From Deltaproteobacteria bacterium (GTDB lineage Bacteria; Desulfobacterota; Desulfuromonadia; Desulfuromonadales; Geopsychrobacteraceae): a stretch of 64,000 bases of DNA. The position numbers and the translations under genes are program-made. The DNA is taken from positions 1 to 64,000 of the forward strand of contig JAGYPB010000008.1 of assembly GCA_018399135.1 (NCBI GenBank), written 5' to 3'. Below the pieces are notes generated by a model that worked only from the letters and a program-made list of their open reading frames with translations, did no database searches and was not told the DNA's origin. Shown here piece after piece: positions 8,172-17,561 of the stretch. Position 1 is the first letter of the stretch. Every line of letters starts with the position of its first letter.

Positions 8172-10421
8172 ATGAGCACATTCAAAGATGAAGTCGTCGC
8201 AACGAAAACCTGGTTTGCTTCACCCCGGTTCGCGGGCATCACCCGACTGTATACCGCTGAACAGGTCGTAGAGCAGCGCGGAACCATAGCCGTTGATTAC
8301 ACGATTGCCCGGGACGCGGCAGAAGCGTTTTATCCGCGCTTGCGTGAAATGTTCGGTGCCGGCCAATCAATCACGACCTTCGGACCTTACTCCCCGGGAC
8401 AGGCAGTAACCATCAAGAGGATGGGGATAGAAGGTATATATTTAGGTGGCTGGGCAACTTCCTCCAAAGGCTCCAAACAGGAAGATCCCGGACCCGACCT
8501 TGCCAGTTATCCATTGAGTCAGGTTCCCGATGAAGCGGCACCACTGGTGCGGGCACTGTTGGCGGCAGATCGCAATCAGTATTTTCTGCGCCTGCGCATG
8601 AGTGATGAAGAGAAGAAACAGATTCCCGAGATTGATTACCGCCCCTTCATCATTGCCGACGCCGATACCGGCCATGGTGGCGACGCCCATGTGCGCAATC
8701 TGATCCGCCGCTTTGTTGAAGCGGGTGTTCCCGGTTATCACATTGAGGATCAGAAACCGGGGGTTAAAAAATGTGGCCACCAGGCCGGCAAAGTTCTGGT
8801 ACCGGTGGATGAACAGATCAAACGCCTTAATGCCGCACGCTTCCAACTGGATCTGATGAAAGTCAGCGGGATTGTCGTTGCCCGGACGGACGCTGAAGCC
8901 GCGACCTTCCTTGACGGCCGTAGCGATGAACGTGATCACCGCTTTATCCTTGGAGCAACCCAGGTCAATGTCCCCAGCTATAAGGTGGCCTTTCTGGCAG
9001 TAATGCGGCAGTTCTTCAACAAAGGCATTACCGAGATTAACGGCCATCTGATGTACCGGATTTCCGATGCTGCTTATGCCGCAGCGGATGAATGGCTCGA
9101 CAAGTCCGGCCTATCAAAAGAAATTGACCGACTGATCAATACCCTGTCATCCCGCTCTACCCTGGATATCAACAACGCCCTTGACAACGCGGCCACCCGC
9201 CTGCTCGATATGTGGCAGATGGACGCCAACATGAAGACCTATGGTGACGCCGTTGCCGATGTCATGGCTTTTCACCTTGATGAAGGTGCCGAACTGCCCA
9301 TGACCATTGATGAGTGGCACGCCTTTGTCGAAACCGCTTCCGTTGAAGAGTGCCGTGAAAAGGCCCGGGGCATGGGGTTCAATATCGTCTGGAACTGCGA
9401 TATCGCCCGCACCCCTGAAGGTTATTATCAGGTCCAGGGTGGCATCCCTTACGCCATCGCCAAGTCACTGGCGGTTGCCCCCTTCGCTGATATTATCTGG
9501 ATGGAGACCAAGACCGCCGATCTGCACGATGCAAAAATATTCGCTGATGCCATGCATGCCGTTTATCCTGACAAGATGCTGGCCTATAATCTGTCACCAT
9601 CGTTTAACTGGGACAGTACCGGCATGAGCGAAGATGACATGCGCCAGTTCCCGGTTGAACTAGGGAAAATGGGCTTTGTCTTCAACTTTATCACCTATGG
9701 TGGCCATCAGGTCGACGGCATGGCAGGTGAAGAATTTGCCCAGGCCCTCAAAGAAGATGGCATGCTGGCTCTGGCCCGCCTGCAACGCAAGCTGCGCCTG
9801 GTCAATTCGCCGTACAAGACGCCGCAAACCTACGTCGGTGGCCCCCGCTCCGACGCGGCCCTGATGGCGGTTACCGGTGGTACCGCCACCACCAAGGCGA
9901 TGGGTAAAGGCTCAACCCAATTCCAGCATCTGATCGAAATCGAAGTGCCGACCCGACGTCTCGAAGAATGGCTGAAGATATGGACCGACCATTATGGTCT
10001 CGCGGTCGACCTGCGCATTGCTTTACGCCCCCATACCGCAGGATCCGAGTTGTTGGAACTGAAAGTGCTGTCTAAAGAGGAAATCTCAGCAAATATCGTC
10101 TTTGCTGTTCTTCAGGATCGTCGCGGGCGCAACATGTTGTCTATCCGTGACCAGAACACGTTCCACTCCGATTTTCGCCAGAAACGCCTGATGTCCCTGG
10201 TCACCCTGTTTCTGATTCATCGCTATAAGGCGGTGTCGGTACATTACGTCACCCCGACAGAAGACAACCAGCGCCTGGCCGAAGGGATGCAAGCCTTGGG
10301 ATTCTTCAGTGACATCCGCACCGAGGTCGGTGAAATCATCGTCGCCCAGGTCAACGGCGAGCGTATCAAGCAACTGCTTCAGGAACAGGATGAACTGAAC
10401 AAGCTTATTATTAAAGGCTAA
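8172..10421 (+). CDS. aceA: Isocitrate lyase, long two-domain form
   Basis: Splits isocitrate into succinate and glyoxylate, feeding malate synthase encoded just upstream. The active-site motif KKCGHQAGK is visible, with Cys201 as the catalytic cysteine, as is the [10 protein letters not shown] metal site. At 749 residues it is far longer than the ~430-residue enzyme of E. coli and matches the architecture of mycobacterial ICL2, whose C-terminal domain is a GNAT-like fold that senses acetyl-CoA. Residues ~600-749 (ending [19 protein letters not shown]) correspond to that domain. A GAGGAG site precedes the ATG. A clear terminator follows. Confidence 0.93.
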   Translation: MSTFKDEVVATKTWFASPRFAGITRLYTAEQVVEQRGTIAVDYTIARDAAEAFYPRLREMFGAGQSITTFGPYSPGQAVTIKRMGIEGIYLGGWATSSKGSKQEDPGPDLASYPLSQVPDEAAPLVRALLAADRNQYFLRLRMSDEEKKQIPEIDYRPFIIADADTGHGGDAHVRNLIRRFVEAGVPGYHIEDQKPGVKKCGHQAGKVLVPVDEQIKRLNAARFQLDLMKVSGIVVARTDAEAATFLDGRSDERDHRFILGATQVNVPSYKVAFLAVMRQFFNKGITEINGHLMYRISDAAYAAADEWLDKSGLSKEIDRLINTLSSRSTLDINNALDNAATRLLDMWQMDANMKTYGDAVADVMAFHLDEGAELPMTIDEWHAFVETASVEECREKARGMGFNIVWNCDIARTPEGYYQVQGGIPYAIAKSLAVAPFADIIWMETKTADLHDAKIFADAMHAVYPDKMLAYNLSPSFNWDSTGMSEDDMRQFPVELGKMGFVFNFITYGGHQVDGMAGEEFAQALKEDGMLALARLQRKLRLVNSPYKTPQTYVGGPRSDAALMAVTGGTATTKAMGKGSTQFQHLIEIEVPTRRLEEWLKIWTDHYGLAVDLRIALRPHTAGSELLELKVLSKEEISANIVFAVLQDRRGRNMLSIRDQNTFHSDFRQKRLMSLVTLFLIHRYKAVSVHYVTPTEDNQRLAEGMQALGFFSDIRTEVGEIIVAQVNGERIKQLLQEQDELNKLIIKG

Positions 10422-10452
10422 AATCAGCACATAGGGTTTTAGCAAGCTGGAA

Positions 10453-10508
10453 AAAGACAGGCATCGACACACCCGAACGCTACAGGGTTATCGGTGTCTG
10501 TCTTTTTT
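10453..10508 (+). terminator. Terminator of the glyoxylate operon
   Basis: A 16-position stem, AAAGACAGGCATCGAC / ATCGGTGTCTGTCTTT (13 standard pairs, two G-T), with a loop of about 21 bases and then a run of six T. It lies 30 bases past the isocitrate lyase stop. Confidence 0.85.
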
Positions 10509-10556
10509 GCTTCACACCTGAACCTGATCAAGCCGTTCAGGAACACTCCTTCTTTA

Positions 10557-10699
10557 GTAACCATTCAGCTATGGCCTTGCGCAGGATAGGGGGTCCTGTG
10601 GCAAGGGTGTCTGTCGCCATGGACGGCGACAGCAAGCGGTCATGGATGACGAAAAGCGTCCCTTGACATAGGATCCCCTATCCGGTGCTGAACTGATAC
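10557..10699 (+). repeat. 143-bp structured repeat family 1, copy B
   Basis: Full-length copy. Compared with copy A, the outer stem reads GATAGGGG on the left and CCCCTATC on the right, so a C-G pair has become A-T on both arms together. The apical hairpin is CTGTCGCC-ATGGAC-GGCGACAG, with a C-G closing pair where copy A has T-A. It sits in the convergent gap between isocitrate lyase and cydC, 23 bases before copy C. Confidence 0.85.
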
Positions 10700-10722
10700 G
10701 AAATTTTTAAGTGAAAATTATC

Positions 10723-10866
10723 GTAACGATTCAGCTGTAGACCTTGCGCACGATCGGGGTTCCTGTGACAGGGGTGTTTGTCGCCATGGACGGTGACAAA
10801 AAGCGGTCATGGATGACGAAAAGCGTCCCTTGACATAGGATCCCCGATCCGGGGCTGAACAGATAC
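10723..10866 (+). repeat. 144-bp structured repeat family 1, copy C
   Basis: Full-length copy in direct tandem with copy B. The outer stem GATCGGGG / CCCCGATC is kept with one mismatch, and the apical hairpin is TTGTCGCC-ATGGAC-GGTGACAA, where a C-to-T change leaves a G-T pair. It ends 29 bases before the cydC stop codon. Confidence 0.85.
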
Positions 10867-10895
10867 AAATTATCTTCGTCCAAAGGAGTCCGCTG

Positions 10896-12635
10896 TTACA
10901 CCGGATATGTCCTGATGAAATGTCGATAGTGCTCGCTAGTGGAAATCAATTCATCATGGCTGGCGTACGCGACAACCTGCCCGTGTTTCATAAAACAGAC
11001 CCGATCAACCCGCTCAAGCACGTCTGTCGTGTGGGTAATAAAAATGGCCGTTTTGCCCTGCAGATTGGCAAACAGGGTTTGATTGAACTGTTGACGACTG
11101 AGGTTATCCAGCCCCTCGGTAGGTTCATCAAGAACCCAGATCGGCGCATCCTTCAGCAGAGCTCTGGCCAATGCCAGCCGCCGTGCTTCCCCGCCTGACA
11201 GCCGCGACCCTCCTTCACCTGCCCAGGTGTCGAGCTGATGCGGCAGGCCGGCAATAAAATCTGCCAGTTGTGCCCTCTTCAGAGCCTCCCAGAGTTGGTC
11301 ATCTGTTGCCTTGGGCGCAGCGATCAGCAGATTGTCGCGCAATGTCGCGTTAAAGGTATGGGACTTTTGTGACACCAGGGTGACCATCCTCCGTAGTTGT
11401 CCTTCGCTGAAACTCTGCAGTTTTTCGCCACCAATGGTGATTTCACCTTGATCGGGATCCCAGAAACGAGTCAGCAGGTGAGCCAGCGTGGTTTTACCAC
11501 AACCGGATGGGCCGACGATGGCCAGACTCGTCTGGTGCCCGATGTCGAGGTTGATCCCTGTGACAGCATCTTTCCCGGCGCCGGGGTAGCGAAAATCAAG
11601 GTTGCCAAAAATGATGCTGGTATCATCGCGACTCTCTGCAGGTTGTTGCGGAAAGGTAACCGCAACCGGCGCTTCGGCGATAGTGCGGATGCGCTGCGCT
11701 GCGGCGCTGATTTTACCGAGCATCTGGTAGGCCGCAGGCAGGGGTATAATTGCTTCAAAAGCGGCGAGAATACCGAAAGCAATCAGCGCCAGCAGGGCAC
11801 CATCAAATGCTCCCCCCTGGGCCAGGGGGATGGCAACATAGAGGGCCGTCAGTGCTGCAACCCCGGCAACAATCGTCAGCATGGCGTTGTTGAAGCCACG
11901 AATCCGTGCCATCTTCTCCTGCAGTTTGAGCAACACCTCATTCTCTTCCCGGCGCGCTTGTTCATGGCGTTGCCAGGCGCCGTAGATGGTCAGATCAGCC
12001 ATGCCGTGGAGATCTTCAAGCAGATTCGTGCGCAACGTCGCCAGTTGTCGCTGTATAGCAGCGCCAGTCTGCTGCCCGAGGAGATGGCTGAGCAGGGGAA
12101 GGAGTACGCCGGCGGTCAGATAGAAGAGCAGAAATGCCAGAGCGATAACCGGTGCCAGCCACCACAAAAAGAAGCTGACCAGGCTGGCGACAAAAAGGGC
12201 AACAAAAGATGGTGATACGACGCGGATAAACAAACTGTCGAGGGTGTCGATATCGGTGACGATTCGGTTGAGCAAGTCGCCACTGCGGTGACGGTAGAGA
12301 CCGGCCGGAGCTTGGGGCTCGATGTGGCGGTAAAACCACACCCGCAGGGAAGAAAGCAGACGCAGGGTTGTCTCGTGGGAGAGCAGGCGCTCAACATAAC
12401 GACCGACGGTACGCATGATGGCAAAACCCCGGATGCCGGCACTGGGGGTAAAGATGTTAAAGTTCTGTGCCGCTGCGATACCCAGTCCGGCAACTGCGGT
12501 GGCACTGAGGAACCAGCCGGACAGAGCCAACAGGCCGATGCTTGCAAACAGGGTCAGACAACCGAAAAAAAACGCCCAGATGACCCAGTCACGGTGCGGC
12601 CATAGCAGCCGCAAAAAGGGGAACAGATTTTTCAT
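10896..12635 (-). CDS. cydC: CydC subunit of the thiol reductant ABC exporter
   Basis: Half-transporter of the heterodimeric CydDC exporter, which in E. coli moves glutathione and cysteine to the periplasm and is needed for cytochrome bd and periplasmic c-type cytochrome maturation. The membrane domain covers residues ~1-310. The ATPase domain has Walker A GPSGCGKT at 375-382, signature LSGGEARR at 479-486 and Walker B WVLDEPTE near 500. The start overlaps the cydD stop by 4 bases. The organism makes multiheme cytochromes, so a periplasmic redox role fits. Confidence 0.88.
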   Translation of the reverse strand: MKNLFPFLRLLWPHRDWVIWAFFFGCLTLFASIGLLALSGWFLSATAVAGLGIAAAQNFNIFTPSAGIRGFAIMRTVGRYVERLLSHETTLRLLSSLRVWFYRHIEPQAPAGLYRHRSGDLLNRIVTDIDTLDSLFIRVVSPSFVALFVASLVSFFLWWLAPVIALAFLLFYLTAGVLLPLLSHLLGQQTGAAIQRQLATLRTNLLEDLHGMADLTIYGAWQRHEQARREENEVLLKLQEKMARIRGFNNAMLTIVAGVAALTALYVAIPLAQGGAFDGALLALIAFGILAAFEAIIPLPAAYQMLGKISAAAQRIRTIAEAPVAVTFPQQPAESRDDTSIIFGNLDFRYPGAGKDAVTGINLDIGHQTSLAIVGPSGCGKTTLAHLLTRFWDPDQGEITIGGEKLQSFSEGQLRRMVTLVSQKSHTFNATLRDNLLIAAPKATDDQLWEALKRAQLADFIAGLPHQLDTWAGEGGSRLSGGEARRLALARALLKDAPIWVLDEPTEGLDNLSRQQFNQTLFANLQGKTAIFITHTTDVLERVDRVCFMKHGQVVAYASHDELISTSEHYRHFIRTYPV

Positions 12636-14401
12636 GTCAACACCTGGCGCCCGCTATTGACCAGCCCGGCATAAACGTCATTACGGCTCATCAGTTTCTC
12701 GTGAGATCCTTGTTCAACAACGGCCCCAGCGGCCATCACCGCGATACGGTCAGCGATTTGAGCTGTGTCAAGACGATGGGTCAACATGATCAGGGTTCTG
12801 CCCTGCGCTAACTGCTTCAGACTGGTCATGATCAGTTGCTCGTTTTCCCGATCCAGTCCGGCGGTAGGTTCATCCAATAAAATCAAGGGGGCGTTTTTGG
12901 CAAACGCGCGGGCCAGAGCCACGCGCCTGGCTTCGCCACCGGAAAGTTGATTGCCCTGTTCGCCTACGGCAAGATCAAGACTCTGCGCGATTGTCGCGGC
13001 CATCTTGTCGGCTTGCGCAGCGTGGGTGGCAGTAATCAGCTGATCATTTGTGATTGACTGATCGCCCAGAGAAACGTTGTCCCCCAGGGTGCCGTCAAAT
13101 AAGGCCGGATGCTGGGGAACCCAGGCGATGTGCCGTTGCCAGTCAGTCTGGTTCAGATTGTTTAATGGCTGTCCGTTGATCAGGATTTTACCCTGTTGCA
13201 GCGGCAGAAAGCCCAGCAGCAGGTTCAACAGGGTGGTTTTCCCAGCGCCGCTGGCACCAACAATGGCCAGCCATTCTCCTGCCTTTACGTGCAGATTGAG
13301 ATCAGCCAGCGCCGGGCGGCGGCCTTTGTCAAAACTGTGGCTGACATGAGCCAATTCAAGGCGGATCGATTTCTGTTGCGCTGGGAGGAGTGATGCTGCC
13401 GATTTTATTTCCGGCAGGGGTTCGGCCAGAATGGTATTAATCTCCTGCGCTGCGCCAAGGGCTTCGGCGCGAGCGTGGTAGTGGGTGCCCAAGTCGCGCA
13501 ACGGCTGGTAAAATTCAGGAGCAAGGAGCAGAAGAAACAGACCGGTCTGCAGGGTCAGCTCGCGTTGATAGAGACCGAAATCGAGAAACTGCAGGTACGA
13601 CAGGCCGAGAAAAACGGCAGTCATGGCAATCGCTACCGAGGTCAGAAATTCCAGGACAGCCGATGATAAAAAAGCCACCCGCAGTACCGCCATGGTTCCT
13701 TTGCGGTAGTGCTCTGACGATTTTTCAATCTTTGCCGACTCATCAGCAGAGCGGTGAAAAATTTTCAAGGTTGCCAGCCCCTGCAGAGTGTCGAGAAAAT
13801 GGGCGCTCATGCGTGACAGCAGGGTAAAGTTCTTTTGATTGAGTTTTTCTGCACCACGACCAATCATGATCATAAAAAGGGGGATCAAGGGTGCGGTGAC
13901 AAGAAAGATCATCCCTACTACCCAACTGACTCGGAAAGCGCTCAGGCCGATGATGATTGGTACGATAAGAGCCAGTGATTTCTGGGGAAGATAGTGGGCA
14001 AAGTAGCCGTGCAGCGCTTCGGTGCGCTCCAGCAGAGTGTTGGTCAGGGGTGCTGTCTGTTTGCCTTTGACATAGAGGGGGCCAAGAGCGTGGAGGTGTT
14101 CGAGCAGAGCAGCGCGGATGTGTCGACGAATCAATGATGATGCTTTCTGACCACTGATCTCCCGACCCCAAGCCAACAATCCACGCAGAGTGATAACGAC
14201 AGTTAGTATAATAAACAGTGACAACAGGGACTCGCGCGGTACCTTCTCGATGAAGGCCGCATGGATGATGCGGGCAAGCAGCCCGGCCTGGATAATAATA
14301 CAGACACCAGCGACCACACCTAGTACCACCATCAGTTGCACCCAGCGGCGGCTACCTGGACACAGGGATTGTAATTGATGGAGAAGGTGGGGGGTTGGCA
14401 A
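12632..14401 (-). CDS. cydD: CydD subunit of the thiol reductant ABC exporter
   Basis: Partner half-transporter to CydC. The membrane domain spans residues ~20-310; the ATPase domain has Walker A GASGAGKTT at 382-390, LSGGEARR at 496-503 and the LLDEPTAGLD Walker B/D-loop. At 589 residues it has the usual CydD length. The start is a TTG (encoding PTPHLL after Met) with AAGGA six bases upstream; no better ATG is nearby. No cydAB genes lie in the window, so the link to a bd oxidase cannot be seen here. Confidence 0.88.
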   Translation of the reverse strand: MPTPHLLHQLQSLCPGSRRWVQLMVVLGVVAGVCIIIQAGLLARIIHAAFIEKVPRESLLSLFIILTVVITLRGLLAWGREISGQKASSLIRRHIRAALLEHLHALGPLYVKGKQTAPLTNTLLERTEALHGYFAHYLPQKSLALIVPIIIGLSAFRVSWVVGMIFLVTAPLIPLFMIMIGRGAEKLNQKNFTLLSRMSAHFLDTLQGLATLKIFHRSADESAKIEKSSEHYRKGTMAVLRVAFLSSAVLEFLTSVAIAMTAVFLGLSYLQFLDFGLYQRELTLQTGLFLLLLAPEFYQPLRDLGTHYHARAEALGAAQEINTILAEPLPEIKSAASLLPAQQKSIRLELAHVSHSFDKGRRPALADLNLHVKAGEWLAIVGASGAGKTTLLNLLLGFLPLQQGKILINGQPLNNLNQTDWQRHIAWVPQHPALFDGTLGDNVSLGDQSITNDQLITATHAAQADKMAATIAQSLDLAVGEQGNQLSGGEARRVALARAFAKNAPLILLDEPTAGLDRENEQLIMTSLKQLAQGRTLIMLTHRLDTAQIADRIAVMAAGAVVEQGSHEKLMSRNDVYAGLVNSGRQVLT

Positions 14402-14721
14402 GGTAGTTCCTTTAAAAAATTCGTTTAAGGGGTAGTCTGTATAGCCAAATCAGTGAATAATAACATGCATAATCTATTGCTACCAAGGGTAGAAGACTCA
14501 GCAGGCGTAAATGTCATACACAGACAGAATCATCATACAGACGGCTGATGTGAAGGTGTAGTAGATGTTTCTTGAGGTAGGCACAGAGGTGCCCTGACAT
14601 TATCACACCCAGGTGATTATACCAAGTTTTGTCTTCAGCTCCATCCTCGCACAGGATCTTCGACCCTGTACTGAACAACAGACACGAAATCTGATGAAAA
14701 AAGAGAGCAGGAGAATGGCAG
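14402..14721. other. Divergent intergenic region upstream of cydD and the rhodanese gene
   Basis: About 320 bases with no supportable gene. It must hold promoters for both neighbours, but no -35/-10 pair stands out. The only recognisable structure is a shortened copy of repeat family 1 at about 14634-14686. Confidence 0.5.
14634..14686 (+). repeat. Shortened copy of repeat family 1 (remnant F)
   Basis: About 53 bases. The left part TTCAGCTCCATCCTCGCACA followed by GGATC matches the left end of the 144-bp element (TTCAGCTGTAGTCCTTGCGCA...), and CCCTGTACTGAACA..AGACAC matches its right end. The central ~90 bases with the hairpin are missing, as expected for an internal deletion. Confidence 0.55.
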
Positions 14722-15162
14722 GTGAAATTATGGTTGATGTTGATTGTGGTGCCGGCAGCAGTGGGGATATTGATGTTGATGAATAGCGGTTCCGACAGCT
14801 ATCTCGAGCTGTCAGCTCCGGATGCGCAGCGTCTCTCTGTTGCTGGAGAGCTAACGTTGATCGATATCCGTACACCGGAGGAGTGGCGTCAAACCGGAGT
14901 TGCCCAGGGTGCGAAACTGGTCAATATGGTGCATCCGGGGGGCGCAGACGGTTTTGTCAGCGAGATTCTCAAGCGGGTTGATGGTGACGCTGATGCTCCG
15001 ATCGGTTTGATCTGCCGTACAGGAAACCGCACAACCCAGATTCAGCGGTTGTTGGTCTCGCGCGGATTAAGCCAAGTATACAATATCACTGAGGGGATGG
15101 TTGGTAGCTCTGCCGGGCCAGGCTGGATCAAGCGAGGATTGCCGCTTGATCTTTATGAGTAA
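14722..15162 (+). CDS. Membrane-anchored rhodanese-domain protein
   Basis: A single-domain rhodanese of 146 residues after one N-terminal hydrophobic segment (about residues 3-20), so the catalytic domain probably faces the periplasm. The domain starts at LTLIDIRTPEEWRQTGVAQGA and has the active-site loop CRTGNRT with the persulfide-forming Cys. It would carry or transfer sulfane sulfur; the acceptor is unknown. The start is a GTG with AGGAGA upstream. The next gene, on the opposite strand, is a cysteine desulfurase, so two sulfur-transfer proteins end facing each other. Confidence 0.82.
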   Translation: MKLWLMLIVVPAAVGILMLMNSGSDSYLELSAPDAQRLSVAGELTLIDIRTPEEWRQTGVAQGAKLVNMVHPGGADGFVSEILKRVDGDADAPIGLICRTGNRTTQIQRLLVSRGLSQVYNITEGMVGSSAGPGWIKRGLPLDLYE

Positions 15163-15280
15163 AATTGATTTTTCCTGATTAGTACCTGAACTCTTCCCCG
15201 GGCCACTCATGGAGTGGGAAGAACATTGTCTCTACGGAAGATTGGTTCTCATCAGTTGATTTTATGTGCTGCGAAGCAGT

Positions 15281-16426
15281 TTAAGATACTGTCTGATTTT
15301 TTAAATTATTCAATATCGTGACGACCGCCTCCCAGTCTATTTCGTCAGTCAGATGACACCAGCTCAGTCGCAGTGCCGCGGCGGATTCTTCTTCGGTGCG
15401 CCCCATGGCATGAAGAACATGACTGGGGGCGGTGTGATGACTGGTACAGGCGGAGGTGCTTGAAATAGCAATAACTTTGGCCAGGGCGCGGATGGCTGTG
15501 GCGGACGGGATGCCCGGCAGGGAAATGTTGATAACGTGGGGCAGGCAGTATGCCGGGTCACCGTTGATGAACGGTCTCAGCTGTGCCAGTGCGGTCAGCG
15601 CCCTGGTGCGGATCTGGTTGACTATGGCCAGTCGTTCGCTATGATCCCGCAGTGCACAGCGGGCCGCCTCGCCCAAGCCGGCAATCAGCGAAACCGGCAG
15701 GGTGCCCGGACGCAAGCCCCGTTCCTGATCACCACCATACATCAGTGGCTGAAGGGGCGGTGGTTCGCCCTGACGCTTACGGGTTATCAGGGCCCCGATT
15801 CCTTTTGGTGCGTAAATCTTGTGGCCGCTGATACTGATCATATCGATGCGCGTATTGGTGATGCTGTCAAGCACCTTGCCGACCCCCTGGGCGGCATCGA
15901 CGTGCCAGAAGGCCTCATGATTCGCCAGCACGTCGGCAATTTCTGCCAGAGGCTGGATGATGCCGGTTTCGTTGTTAACCTGCATGGTTGAAACCAGCAG
16001 GGTGTCGGGGCGCAGGGCTTTGTGCAGTTCTGCCACAATGATGCGGCCATCACTGCCGACCGGGATAAGAGTCAGCTCAAAGCCCGCCTCGGTCAGAGCT
16101 TCCAGCGGTTCCAATACGGCCTTATGTTCGATGGTGCTGCAGATCAGATGACATCTCCCCGCTTTAAGACCATATTCACGCAAACCGAGAAGGGCCAGAT
16201 TGTTCGCTTCGGTGGCGCCGCTGGTAAAGATGACATCATCGCGTCGCACATTGATTAGCTTGGCGACCTGGCCACGGGCATGGTCAACTGCCATGCGTGC
16301 AAAGGTGCCGTAGTCGTGGATCGGACTGGCGGCATTGCCGTAGTCACGTTCAACAAACCGCCGCATGATTTCAGCAACGCAAGGTTCGGTGGGGGTGGTC
16401 GATGCACAATCGAGATAGACAGCCAT
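15281..16426 (-). CDS. Cysteine desulfurase, DndA-like
   Basis: A class V PLP enzyme that takes sulfur from cysteine and holds it as a persulfide. The PLP lysine is Lys203 in ISGHKIYAPKG and the catalytic cysteine is Cys327 in STSACTSHH. The signature GGDQERGLRPGTLPV and the SACTSH loop with AMG(R) following look more like DndA of DNA phosphorothioation than housekeeping IscS. No dndBCDE genes or IscU scaffold are in the window, so the actual sulfur acceptor is open; tRNA thiolation or general Fe-S supply are alternatives. AAGGTGAAGGT precedes the ATG. Confidence 0.85.
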   Translation of the reverse strand: MAVYLDCASTTPTEPCVAEIMRRFVERDYGNAASPIHDYGTFARMAVDHARGQVAKLINVRRDDVIFTSGATEANNLALLGLREYGLKAGRCHLICSTIEHKAVLEPLEALTEAGFELTLIPVGSDGRIIVAELHKALRPDTLLVSTMQVNNETGIIQPLAEIADVLANHEAFWHVDAAQGVGKVLDSITNTRIDMISISGHKIYAPKGIGALITRKRQGEPPPLQPLMYGGDQERGLRPGTLPVSLIAGLGEAARCALRDHSERLAIVNQIRTRALTALAQLRPFINGDPAYCLPHVINISLPGIPSATAIRALAKVIAISSTSACTSHHTAPSHVLHAMGRTEEESAAALRLSWCHLTDEIDWEAVVTILNNLKNQTVS

Positions 16427-16530
16427 ACCTTCACCTTAAAATAAATCAGCAAGAGGTTCAACGGTTTTGCTGTTGTCGGTGGCCTCTTACCATACCCCAT
16501 CAGGTTTTATCTGGAAATTTCGGATGAATA

Positions 16531-17322
16531 CTAACAAGATTTATTCAGCAACCTGAGCAGCCCGCCGGTATTCAGCAGCAGCAGAACGATTGTCGCAACG
16601 CCAAAGCCGAACAGGGTGCCGGCATACAGGCCAAATAGCGGGTAAACGATCGAAAGAGTGAGGGAGTAACAGAAAACCGACCAGAGACCTATAGGGAAAT
16701 GACTGAGCAGAGACCGCGCACAGGCGGCGCCGAAGTGGAGATGCACAATCAATACCAGCGGCATGAGAATCAAAGGGAAAGCCGATAAAATCCCCGCCCA
16801 GTAAGATCCAACTTGTCCGGCAAGGGCGGTAATGGTGATGACCAGAGTGGTGGCAATCGCAGTACGAAAGACGACAACCCGAAGGCGAAACGGTAGCTTA
16901 GGTGCTCTGGTAAATTCACTGCGATTCTTAACCAGATAGCTGCAAATAAGCAATGCTGCTGCAGAGACAATGACTGTTGTTGCCGGTTGCAGTTGAGCTA
17001 ATCCGATTAACCCGGCGCTGGCCAGATATCCCAGTAGTGCGATAACGATTGCCTGGGTCACCGGAATGTCCGGTTGACGGCGTAGAAGAAATAGGTAGGT
17101 CAGGGCGAAAACCAGGGAAGGTACCAGCCCGGCCAGGTTATAGAGGGCGCTTAATGCCGCAAATTCGACTCCGTATTCGAGACCGTAAAAGTAAAGCACA
17201 ATAGCCGATCCAATGGGATATCCGGACAGAATACCGGCAATTTTCGGGTTAACATGCTCGGCAATCGCAGTTAGCAGAAGAATCAGCACCAGCGTGACGA
17301 TAATTTTGGCCAGAAGTAGCAT
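16531..17322 (-). CDS. Internally duplicated integral membrane protein
   Basis: A 263-residue protein with about eight hydrophobic segments and no extramembrane domain. The two halves resemble each other: NPKIAGILSGYPIGSAIVLYFYGLEYG near residue 26 and GSYWAGILSAFPLILMPLVL near residue 175 share the (W/I)AGILS.(Y/F)P core, which suggests an ancient gene duplication and a pseudo-symmetric fold, as in small transporters. I do not recognise a characterised family. It stands alone between two minus-strand and plus-strand units. Confidence 0.72.
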   Translation of the reverse strand: MLLLAKIIVTLVLILLLTAIAEHVNPKIAGILSGYPIGSAIVLYFYGLEYGVEFAALSALYNLAGLVPSLVFALTYLFLLRRQPDIPVTQAIVIALLGYLASAGLIGLAQLQPATTVIVSAAALLICSYLVKNRSEFTRAPKLPFRLRVVVFRTAIATTLVITITALAGQVGSYWAGILSAFPLILMPLVLIVHLHFGAACARSLLSHFPIGLWSVFCYSLTLSIVYPLFGLYAGTLFGFGVATIVLLLLNTGGLLRLLNKSC

Positions 17323-17561
17323 TCAGCGTTCTCTTTTCCAGGGTTGTCATATCGGTACAGGTACCGGGCAGTATATCGTGTCTTCTTCATTGTTTGCTAG
17401 CGGTCTGTATATTTATTGGGTTGTCAGTTGGAAGCAGGTAACACTCACCATAAGACCTTGCCGGCGGTTGACACCAGGTTGATGAACAGGATAGAAAACC
17501 CCGTTGGTGCGCGGACGCCGGCTGCGCAGCTATCAACCCCTTGCGTACTAAAAGGATGCTC

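Noticed and set aside
4385-10866. Repeats considered as a CRISPR array
   Set aside because: Units are 144 bp, dispersed over 41 kb, without regular spacers or cas genes.
15281-16426. A DNA phosphorothioation (Dnd) defence locus
   Set aside because: Only a DndA-like gene is present; dndB-E and a restriction partner are absent nearby.
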